A stretch of DNA of 64,000 nucleotides from Tritrichomonas musculus (lineage: Eukaryota; Parabasalia; Tritrichomonadida; Tritrichomonadidae), in contig JAPFFF010000030.1 in assembly GCA_039105265.1 (NCBI GenBank), forward strand, positions 1,695,927-1,759,926. The letters run 5' to 3'. The notes beneath the pieces were generated by a model, which was given only the letters and a program-made list of their open reading frames with translations, had not been told where the DNA came from and did no database searches. How positions within the stretch are numbered: position 1 is the stretch's first letter; each line of letters begins with the position of its first letter. Shown here in pieces: positions 18,664 to 27,175 of the stretch. Position numbers and translations under genes: made by a program.

Positions 18664-20540
18664 TGTACTAATAAAAAGATATGGAGATAGGTTTTATATT
18701 TGAATAAAATAATTTATACGTTTATATCTCATCTCAAATTTTAACGTATTAAAAATAGAAAAAAATAGATTTATATCAAAATAAAACAAATATTTTCATA
18801 TACAAATAATATATTTAAGCTATTTACTAAATAATATAATAATTAATTTAATTTAATTAAAAATAATATAATAAAAAAAGGAGATTTTGAAAAAAAACTG
18901 ATCTTAAGTCTTGTTATTTTTTCAAAGATTATGTTTGAGGTTTTTGAAAAAAAAATTAACTTGGGCAAATTTCATTCAGAATGTTGAATAATTCCTAATT
19001 TACTCAAAAAAATATTAACATTAATAAATTATCGTTGATACTCCTTTAGCATATAATTATTAATGCCAAATAACATCAAGATAAGCTTCAAATAAGAAAA
19101 TAAAATAATATTTGTAAAAATTGCTCTATTTTACTGAAAAAATCAACTTCTCAATGGCAGTCATTTGATATTTTAGCAACTTAATATAATAATGATTTTA
19201 AAGTCATATTCGTTATCTTAAATTTTGTAATCATCAACTGTTTACAATTTTTCTTTCATAATATTGTTATAGACATGTAACAAAAGAAAAATGATAATAA
19301 ATAAATAAAGGTTGGAACTGGGAAAGGTTAACAAAAGATCAACAATAAATCTTTTCAATTTTTTGAATTAAATACGATCAATTAAGGTCAAATAATATTT
19401 TTTTTGTTATTTTAATGATCCAAATCTCAGGAAGTATTTAACTTATTCCCATTTTCAAATTCTGTTTCCAATTAATCTACTTTACTGTTTTTAATTGAAT
19501 GTTAATAGTTTTTTTTTAAAAAAACATTAAACACTTATCTTTTGATTTTCATTAAAAACATATCTACCTTATAAGTTCAAAGAAGATAAAGTAATATTAT
19601 ATAAATTTCATTTGCAAAAAACTCAATCTTCAACTTTTGTTTTTGATGGTAATTCCACAGAATAAAATGAAGAATAATTCTTGAAGGCACATTTTTCATT
19701 TGTATTTATTTTAGAAAAAAATTTCAAATAATCTCTTCGGGAAATATGTTTGATGCATACATTGCAAAATTTGAATAATAAAAACAGAGTCATAAATTCT
19801 TAAAGAATAAAAGAAAATAAATTGTACCTCTCATATCATAAATGTTTTTTTATTTATAAATCACTGCTTTATTCTAAATCAAAAAGTAAAGATGAAAGTT
19901 TAATTGTAAAACAACTAAACAAGAATACATAATTGGGTTTAAAATCATAAATTAATGATAAAAATAAAACAAGATTTAAACATTAAAATATTAAAAAAAT
20001 GGTTTAGTTAAATTGAACATTTCAGAAAAATTGTAAAAAAATAACTATAAGCTCTAGTTAAAGTTCTTTAATGAGGTTTCCGTATTGATATTATTATTGA
20101 AATATTGAGATTTACGAGCTATTTTAAAAATCAGAAAAAAAATATGACAAGAAAAACAAGTAAATATGGATGAATGTACTTGGGATTTTGTAGAGGATTA
20201 CTTGGCGTTGATCATTATTTGCTATAGTCAAAGAATATATAGAAAATTGAAACTCTTTTCAATAATCTTCGTGATATGGTTAACATAAAAAAATTGTGTA
20301 TAACAGCTGAAAAAAAAACAATATATCTTTGAAATAATGTTTTCCTTTTTCTAAAATTTGATTTAATATTAAAGTATATTAAGATTTAATGCGAAAAGAA
20401 ATTTTTTTTTTTTTTTTTTAAGTAAACAAAAATATATTGAAATTGAATTGCTTATTCAATTTTCTTTAATAATAACTATATTATTCAATTTTTACGATTT
20501 TTACCTGAATTTTTTTTGAATTGGAGTTTATTTTTTTATA
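18664..20540. other. Long AT-rich divergent intergenic region
   Basis: Nearly 1.9 kb lie between divergent genes. The sequence is strongly AT-rich with homopolymers, including a long T tract at about 20402-20420. ATTCAATTT-like motifs occur near 20456 and 20484, shortly before the acyltransferase start. I found no coding frame, RNA gene or inverted-repeat element. Confidence 0.5.
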
Positions 20541-21860
20541 ATGTTAAGCAAGAAAAGGATATCTCCTTTTGAATTAAACCAAGTCTTAGGGGCAAATTAT
20601 GTCATTTTAACCCTTAAGTTTGATGGTAAAGACACTGTCAAAGACACAGTTGAAAAGTTGAAAGATGAAATCATTGGCCTTAATCTCAGATTAGAAGGCA
20701 ATTATCTTGTTAGAAGAAAGAAAGAAGATATTCAAGTCCATCAATTACCTCCTTCTTCTAATTTTGATTCAATCTACTCAATGACATCATGGGCTTCAAC
20801 CAAATATTTGCCTAAATTTAAGCATGAAATGGGAACAATATCATGCAACGATGACACAATTATATTAAACCTCAATCATGCAATTTGTGATGGTAAATAT
20901 ATTGCAGGAGTTGCTCATCATATTGGAGATCCACTGGTAAAACCAACAAATTCTTATTTTCCAATAACATTAGATGAAGAATTTAAGTCAGAAGTCGAAG
21001 AAAGACTAACAAAACCTCCAAGTTTCTTTAGAAATGATAGAAATAACACAATATTCCATGATTTTGGTATGGAAAAGACGCCAACAGAACTTTTATATGA
21101 TGAATTCTATGATACAAAGACTTTTTCTAATTATGATTCCAAAAAGAAAATATGTAAGAATTTAACATCAGCAATTGTAACTGGCTACTGTCTTTCTGCC
21201 ATGGCATTACAAGGTGACACAGAAATAACTCATATCGGGGGCTCAATGGCTTGCGATATGCGTAATGAGCTCAGAAACAAAAAGATCAATCATATTGAAA
21301 ATATATTTCACCAAAATTCACCTTATAACCGCGATAGAAATGACCCCAATGACCCTATTACATTGAATCATACCAACATTTTCGCAGTTTGTCCAATAAC
21401 TGCTAAAATTTCACCTGATACGAAAATCAATGAATGTTACTCTAGACTGAACCAGTGTTTAAGGCGCCACTTTGATTCAAACAAGGAAGATTTGTTCGAT
21501 TATCGTTCTACAATGGGTAAGGAGAATCCAGAAGACGTCAGCAATGGCATCATGATTTGCTATTCAAATTTGGGCCCAATTCGTGTCAAAAAGCCAGTCA
21601 AGGATCTTTACTTGTACAACATGTGCATAAATAGAGCCTTTGACTTTGCAATTCCACTGCTGACTTATGCTATCATTGATGAAAGCAACGATCGAAATGA
21701 GTTCCATTCACAAGTCAGATATGAAGGAAATGGCTTGACAGGAAAGCAAGCAATTACTCTTTCCAAGTCTTTGAAGCATTACTTGCAAACTTTCAATGGA
21801 AACAGCACACTTGAAGAAGCTCTGAAAGACATCAAAGCTTTTCAGAAAAGCCTTGATTAA
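20541..21860 (+). CDS. Condensation/acetyltransferase-superfamily acyltransferase
   Basis: This 439-residue protein carries the HxxxDG signature in NLNHAICDGKYIAG at about residues 111-124, where the His is the expected general base. This motif defines the CoA-dependent acyltransferase superfamily that includes NRPS condensation domains, alcohol acetyltransferases, PapA-type enzymes and BAHD enzymes. The N-terminal half has the expected layout (ISPFELNQVLGANYVILTLK, then a strand and helix series). The second half has GGSMACDMRNEL and SNLGPIRV, positions where the family places its second structural motif. The length fits a stand-alone enzyme. It probably transfers an acyl group from a CoA or carrier thioester to an alcohol or amine; the substrate cannot be inferred and no carrier protein or synthetase is adjacent. 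A bacterial or fungal origin is possible. The frame is intact. Confidence 0.7.
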   Translation: MLSKKRISPFELNQVLGANYVILTLKFDGKDTVKDTVEKLKDEIIGLNLRLEGNYLVRRKKEDIQVHQLPPSSNFDSIYSMTSWASTKYLPKFKHEMGTISCNDDTIILNLNHAICDGKYIAGVAHHIGDPLVKPTNSYFPITLDEEFKSEVEERLTKPPSFFRNDRNNTIFHDFGMEKTPTELLYDEFYDTKTFSNYDSKKKICKNLTSAIVTGYCLSAMALQGDTEITHIGGSMACDMRNELRNKKINHIENIFHQNSPYNRDRNDPNDPITLNHTNIFAVCPITAKISPDTKINECYSRLNQCLRRHFDSNKEDLFDYRSTMGKENPEDVSNGIMICYSNLGPIRVKKPVKDLYLYNMCINRAFDFAIPLLTYAIIDESNDRNEFHSQVRYEGNGLTGKQAITLSKSLKHYLQTFNGNSTLEEALKDIKAFQKSLD

Positions 21861-22030
21861 AAAAACTCATTAATTTTTTTTATCTATATATATACTCATT
21901 ATTGGAGAAAATTATTAAAAAAAATTTCCTCATATTCATGAGATAGCTTTTTATTTTTTGATTTTTCTCAAATTTTTTTAACTAAATGAGAGAAATGAGA
22001 TAGCTTAAATTCAACTGTTCTTCAATAAAA

Positions 22031-23677
22031 ATGAGAGAAATTGAAAGGATGTTGGGTATTTTCAATAGACAATCGGAATTTCAATTGAAATTTTTTTTTT
22101 TAACATCACAAAAAATTCATAAGAATGCATTTATAAAGTACAAGAGCAAATTAAATGCTGAATTTCGCTTTGAGAGGCCCAAAGAAAAATTATTTAAAGA
22201 AGAAGAATACGTTATCTTGCGAGAAATAGGCAGAGGAAGCTCATCCGCTGTTAATCTAATTTTTTATTACGAAGAAGAAGAATTACTTGCATTAAAACAA
22301 CCATTTGACAGAAGTATTGAGACAGTTAAGAGAGAAAGGCAAAATTATTTAAAATTCGTCTTTCCATTTATGCCGAAATACTACGGTTATGTTTGTCGTA
22401 AAGATCGTGAATACATCATAATTGAATATATAATTGGCCAAACACTTGATGCATACGATTTGACCAAGCTGAATGAACTTGAAAGAGAGAATATCATGAT
22501 TCAACTGGTACTAATAATTCAATATTTTCATTCTAAAGGATACGTGTATCGTGACTTTAAGCTAAACAACATATTTATTGATGAGAACAAGAATGGAATT
22601 CTATTTGATTTTGATCGTTTGGTTAAAATCAACGAACAAAAAACTATGGATTTGTTGAGTGAATTTTTGCCACCAGAATATTCAATAAACCACAAATGTT
22701 CATATGAAACTGATATTTATTCATTACAAAATGTCATATTTTACTTGATGGCTGGCAAGAAGTATGAACAAAATAATCAAGAAGACAATGTTATCATTAA
22801 TGAAATATCAAAAAATTTGCTAATACTATCATCTAAAGCTAATTTTAATTATTTTGGAAATTTTCATAAAACAAAAGATATCAATAAATCAATTTACTAT
22901 TTTACACTTTCTGCAAATCAAAATGATCCAGATGCACAATATGATTCATTATTTAACATTAGCTGCAAATCAAAATTATTCAAGTGTTTGTCTTTATCTT
23001 GGTTATCTTTATCATCATGATGATTATATCACGATGGATATCAACAAATCAATTCATTATTTAACACTAGCTGCAAATCAAAAAAATCCAAGAGCATTAT
23101 ATGAACTTGGAGTTATTTATTATTCAGGCAAACATGTTACAAAGGATATCAATAAAGCAATTCATTATTTTTCACTTGCTGCGAATCAAAATGATTCAAA
23201 TGCACAATATGAACTTGGAGCTATTTATCATGGAAGCAAATATGTTACAAGGAATATCAACAAATCAATTCATTATTTTTCACTTGCAGCTAATCAAAAT
23301 AATAGACCTTTTTATAAAAAGAAATTTTTTTTGCGATAAAGTATACTTTTTAGCGATAATGATCACTTTTTCATAAAAATGAACTTTTTCACCAAAACGC
23401 AAAGCAATTAGAATTATTATTTAAAACCAATGTTATAAGATTCTAGACAAGTATATAATATATTTTGACTATTATATATTATGTTTTATCAGTTTATTTT
23501 TAAGATTTAAAGCTTCATTTGTTTAAGTGAAAAAGTTCTTTTTTATGAAAAAGTGGACATTATCGCTAAAAAGTATACTTTATCGCAAAAAAAATTTCTT
23601 TTTATAAAAAGGTCTAATATAGAGGCACAGTTATCAATGAAATATTTTATGAAGGCTTAGGTAATATTGAAACATAG
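22031..23677 (+). pseudogene. Broken Sel1-repeat protein kinase gene
   Basis: The first frame (22031-23020, 329 residues) encodes a kinase domain: GRGSSSAVNL glycine loop, LALKQ lysine, catalytic loop YRDFKLNNIFI (about 173) and DFDRL instead of DFG (about 193). HRD to YRD and DFG to DFD make it at best an atypical kinase. Sel1 units (DINKSIYYFTLSANQND) start near residue 285, but around 22945 one unit is joined to the middle of the next and the frame shifts. The repeats continue in another frame to about 23300 (SIHYLTLAANQ, ALYELGVIYYSG). A MITE then interrupts the last unit at 23305-23614. Beyond it the tail resumes (NIEAQ, then EIFYEGLGNIET in a shifted frame) and ends at 23677. So there are two frame breaks plus an insertion. 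Expression of the kinase part alone remains possible. Confidence 0.75.
23300..23619. mobile_element. MITE with about 85-bp terminal inverted repeats, TAATA duplication
   Basis: The element core spans 23305-23614 (310 bp). The left arm begins GACCTTTTTATAAAAAGAAA and the right arm ends with the inverse TTTCTTTTTATAAAAAGGTC. Matching continues inward through TTGCGATAAAGTATACTTTT and its inverse for about 85 bp. TAATA flanks both sides (23300-23304 and 23615-23619), so the target duplication is 5 bp, or TA if the rest is chance. There is no open frame, so movement would depend on a transposase encoded elsewhere. The insertion lies in the last Sel1 repeat of the kinase pseudogene. Confidence 0.8.
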
Positions 23678-23700
23678 AATTATTATTAAAATATTTTATT

Positions 23701-25749
23701 TTATTTATTACTTTTTCTTGTATTATGAGTTCCACTTTTCTTTGTTTTTTGTGAGAAACTAGTTTTTTTATGTGAATTGGAAGATGAATCTCTTTTATAA
23801 TTTTGAGAGTGACTTATTGATTTACGTGAATTTGAAGGACTTTCTTTTCTTGCTTTAACTTTTTGAGATGAGCTTACAGATGAACTCTTTTTCTTTTTAA
23901 CACTAGGCTGAATTATTTCAGGCAACCTCATTTGAGTTGAGAGAGAATCTTCAAGCACGTTAACATTTTTGACAACTTTTTTGTAAGCATCTTTATATTC
24001 TTTTATGATTCGATTTTTTTCATCATCGAACAAATCTGGATTAGACGAAACCTTCTGCATTGTCTTTTCCAAATCCGCTCTAAGTTTTGGCTTATCGAAA
24101 TCGAAACCCATTTTATTGTAGCCATTGATCAAAGCAAGTCCAATTCTTGTAGGATAAAAAGTATCACTTTTCTTAACACAATAATTACGTGAAGTGATTT
24201 TATGGATGTGATCAGCGATTGTTGCATCGGTACCTATTCCTTCTTGGTCCATTAATTTAATCAATTTAGGCTCAGTAATCAAAGATGGAGCTGTTGTTTG
24301 ACCTTCCAGCATTTTGATTGACTTTGGTTGAATTTCTTCATCAACCGAAAAAGAAGGAATTATTTTGCCATTCCAAGGCGTGTAAACATAAATGTCAAGG
24401 AAATTCCTTTCAATTATATGCAGTCCTTTCAAAGTGAAATCTTCATCACCAATATTGAAGAATACTTTTGTTTCTTCACCGATTGCGTTCTTTGATACTG
24501 TTGCCAAAAAGTGACGTGCGATGAAATTGAATATTTTCATTTCATCTTCTTTCAAATCTTTTGGCACTTTTATTGGATATATTGGAGGATGTGCGTTATC
24601 ACTATGTGAGCCACTTCTTGGATCATCGAAAACAAAGTTGCGTGAGTAATTAGATATACTTGGATCTTCACTTTTTGATAAAGATTGAATGACCTCTTCA
24701 AATTTGAATGAGTCAGGATAAGAATCGGTTTCTGTCCTCGGATATGAAATGAATCCGTTTGAATACAACTTTTCAACAATGTTCATCGTTGTGTGAGGAT
24801 CGATTTTCAAATATTTAGAAACTCTTCTTTGTAGCTCAACCGTCGTTAACGGAAACGGTTTCAGTTTTGACGTTTGCTTCGTTTCTTTGTCAATAACGTT
24901 TCCTCTTGGATTGGACAAAACAGACGAATATAAAGCCAATGTTGACAACTTACAAAATAACCGTTTTCGTGACCATTTCAGCTCACATGATATTCTGTCT
25001 TTCTCAATAACACAGCACAAATACCAGAAAGTCTCAGCAACGAAATTTTCATGCGCTTTATAAGCATCAACGATGAAGCCGAGTGTTGGAAATTGACAGG
25101 TTCCATATGAAATTGTTTTCTTCTCGCCTTCTAGCTTTTCTTGCTTTATCTGCTCAATGGTCCTTCTGAGCCGGATCGTCTGGAATCGCGTGAATGCAGT
25201 GCCCGCTCTCAAATCTGTTTCTGAGCGCAATTTGACAGCTAAAGCATCTGCTCGATTTATTTTTGTTGGATGATTAAAAGCAGCTACTAGATCCGTTTCT
25301 GAAAGAGCTGAAAATCGACACCTTAATACTTTCAATTTTGAATTGGATTTCAAACAAACTTCTTCAACTTCTTCTGAAATTTTTTCACCTTCCCTATCAT
25401 TATCTAACCACAACATTAAAATCGTAGATTCTTTGGATAATCGCTTTAAATTGGCATGAACACGCTTCATGTCGGATTGAACAACCCAGTTTACATCACA
25501 GGAAAATAATAAATATGGATCAACTGAATGCCAACTGTTCATGTCTTCTGGAAATTCTAGGCCAAATAAATGACCTTTAACTGAGGTAAAAATAACATCT
25601 ACTTCTTCATTTTTATATTCCCTTTTAAAACGAAAATTCTTAATAAATTTATCTGTGGTTTGATCCGTTTTGAATCTTCCATTTGATAATATTTTGGCAG
25701 CTGTCCTCGCTACACTAGGTTTCTCCGCAACACAAAGGATGGTTGTCAT
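23701..25749 (-). CDS. TOP3: DNA topoisomerase III (type IA)
   Basis: This 682-residue protein starts at an ATG (MTTILCVAEKPSVARTAAKI). The N-terminal TOPRIM domain shows the conserved Glu in AEKPS and the metal-binding acidic motif LWLDNDREGE at about 112-121. Next come the SALSETD and LRAGTAFTRFQT segments typical of the eukaryotic TOP3 family. The active-site tyrosine is in FISYPRTETDSYP at about 336. IGTDATIADHI and the domain IV segment follow. The enzyme cuts and passes single DNA strands and normally works with a RecQ helicase and RMI1 to dissolve recombination intermediates in the nucleus. It lacks the C-terminal zinc fingers of animal TOP3-alpha, so its length is closer to yeast Top3, and it ends in a Ser/Lys-rich tail (about 610-682) that may bind DNA or carry nuclear localisation signals. 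Confidence 0.95.
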   Translation of the reverse strand: MTTILCVAEKPSVARTAAKILSNGRFKTDQTTDKFIKNFRFKREYKNEEVDVIFTSVKGHLFGLEFPEDMNSWHSVDPYLLFSCDVNWVVQSDMKRVHANLKRLSKESTILMLWLDNDREGEKISEEVEEVCLKSNSKLKVLRCRFSALSETDLVAAFNHPTKINRADALAVKLRSETDLRAGTAFTRFQTIRLRRTIEQIKQEKLEGEKKTISYGTCQFPTLGFIVDAYKAHENFVAETFWYLCCVIEKDRISCELKWSRKRLFCKLSTLALYSSVLSNPRGNVIDKETKQTSKLKPFPLTTVELQRRVSKYLKIDPHTTMNIVEKLYSNGFISYPRTETDSYPDSFKFEEVIQSLSKSEDPSISNYSRNFVFDDPRSGSHSDNAHPPIYPIKVPKDLKEDEMKIFNFIARHFLATVSKNAIGEETKVFFNIGDEDFTLKGLHIIERNFLDIYVYTPWNGKIIPSFSVDEEIQPKSIKMLEGQTTAPSLITEPKLIKLMDQEGIGTDATIADHIHKITSRNYCVKKSDTFYPTRIGLALINGYNKMGFDFDKPKLRADLEKTMQKVSSNPDLFDDEKNRIIKEYKDAYKKVVKNVNVLEDSLSTQMRLPEIIQPSVKKKKSSSVSSSQKVKARKESPSNSRKSISHSQNYKRDSSSNSHKKTSFSQKTKKSGTHNTRKSNK

Positions 25750-26420
25750 GATATATATTAAATATTATATATTATAAGACCATTTATGAATTCAATTTAA
25801 TAAATTATAATAATTTATATTTTGCACTTAATATCATTATAGAAATTAATCCATTTTAATTTTATGATTTAAACCAGTGATTTAATAACCATTACAAATC
25901 GTTTTATATATATATATATAAATCGAATGATTATTTAATATCTTCACAAAAAAAGATCTTTTTATTATATCTAATTTCTTCTAAATATGATTGGCTACTG
26001 AATTTTAATTGTTCGAATATAAAATTAAATTATAATTGTTGACTGTTAGCTTGGTAAATTTGGAAAATACACTTTTTATATTCGATTTGCCTATTTTTCT
26101 TAGATCATCAGGCGTTTCAATATTTATTGCATGTAAGTTTTTTTCTACAACTGGTCCTATATTTGGTAAGTTCTACTATGACCATTTAGACTCACAATAT
26201 TTTATTTTTGAAAAAGTTTAATCAAATTTAAAAAAAAATTCATTATCTTCTTGCTTTTAGGCTTTGAAAAGAAAAGAGCTTCAATTAATTATCTGAAACT
26301 AATGAATAAAATTCATCATATTTTCTTGGTCATTAATAAACATTAAATGAATTAATTATAATCAAAAAATGACTTAAGAAAAAAAAAAAATAAAGGAATT
26401 TGGTCTTTAATAAAGATTAT
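25750..26420. other. AT-rich intergenic DNA
   Basis: This spacer upstream of TOP3 contains a (TA)n stretch near 25905-25920. A 61-residue open frame on the plus strand (26036-26221) has no domain-like features and I regard it as chance. Nothing else was recognised. Confidence 0.5.
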
Positions 26421-26849
26421 TTAGTTCTGATCATTTGTTATTTTGTTGTGGTCAATGTTTTCTTCATAATTAGAAAATGTATTAATTATGGATTTAAAAA
26501 TTATTTCAACTCTTTTTTTAAATGCTTCCAGTACTGAAATTTTTTCATTGTTTGAAACTTGAGATTCTTCTAAAGTTAAGCATCTTTGGTTTAAATTCAT
26601 TGATTCCTTCATAACGGAGTTCTTCCAACTTGACAAAGAATCAACTTTTTGATGAAGAGAATCATTCATCTGTTCTATTTGTGCTTTGAGATTATTTAGT
26701 TGTTCATTTATTTCTTTTTTAAAGTCATTCATTTCTGTTTTAATAGTACCAACCTCATCTTTGAGTTCATTCATTTTGGAATTGAATTGGCTATTATGAT
26801 CAGATTCTTCTTTTTTTAATGAATCTTGTTCAATCGAGCCCGAAGTCAT
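26421..26849 (-). CDS. Small coiled-coil protein
   Basis: This 142-residue frame starts at an ATG and is dominated by a predicted coiled coil: hydrophobic residues fall on heptad positions from about 25 to 90 (MNELKDEVGTIKTEMNDFKK, INEQLNNLKAQIEQMNDSL), with a second helical stretch at about 85-130. It is rich in Glu, Lys, Asn and Ser and has no signal peptide or membrane segment. I know no named family; it may form a homo-oligomer or scaffold. Upstream on the same strand lies an ATTCAATTTTTGAATG palindrome-like motif about 50 bases before the ATG. The coding status is supported by composition and length only, so a chance frame is not excluded. Confidence 0.6.
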   Translation of the reverse strand: MTSGSIEQDSLKKEESDHNSQFNSKMNELKDEVGTIKTEMNDFKKEINEQLNNLKAQIEQMNDSLHQKVDSLSSWKNSVMKESMNLNQRCLTLEESQVSNNEKISVLEAFKKRVEIIFKSIINTFSNYEENIDHNKITNDQN

Positions 26850-26974
26850 TTATAAAAAATGAATAAAATAAACAACCAAAAACATTCAAAAATTGAATGG
26901 TAAAAAGATTATAAAATATTGCAACTTTGCCCGGAAAAAAAAAATTGAAATTAAATTAAAAAATAGCAAAAAAA

Positions 26975-27047
26975 TAGCTCCGGTAGGAATCGAACCCACA
27001 TCTTAACGTTTAGAAAACGCTTGCCCTATCCTTTGGACCACGAAGCC
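26975..27047 (-). tRNA. tRNA-Arg (anticodon TCT)
   Basis: Read on the minus strand, the 73-nt sequence folds as a full cloverleaf. The acceptor stem GGCTTCG pairs with CGGAGCT (two G-U type pairs). The D stem is GTCC/GGGC. The anticodon stem AGCGT/ACGTT encloses loop TTTCTAA, giving anticodon TCT (codon AGA, Arg). The T arm is GTGGG-TTCGATT-CCTAC. No intron is present. A T run follows immediately on the transcribed strand and fits a Pol III terminator. Confidence 0.93.
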
Positions 27048-27175
27048 TTCTTGCAATTTATACATACAAAAAATATATTTATTTAATATATTAGTTCTTA
27101 ATATTTATCTTATTAAATAACTAAATAAGAATTAATGTATTGGGTATATTTTAAAATAATATAAAATATTTATTA

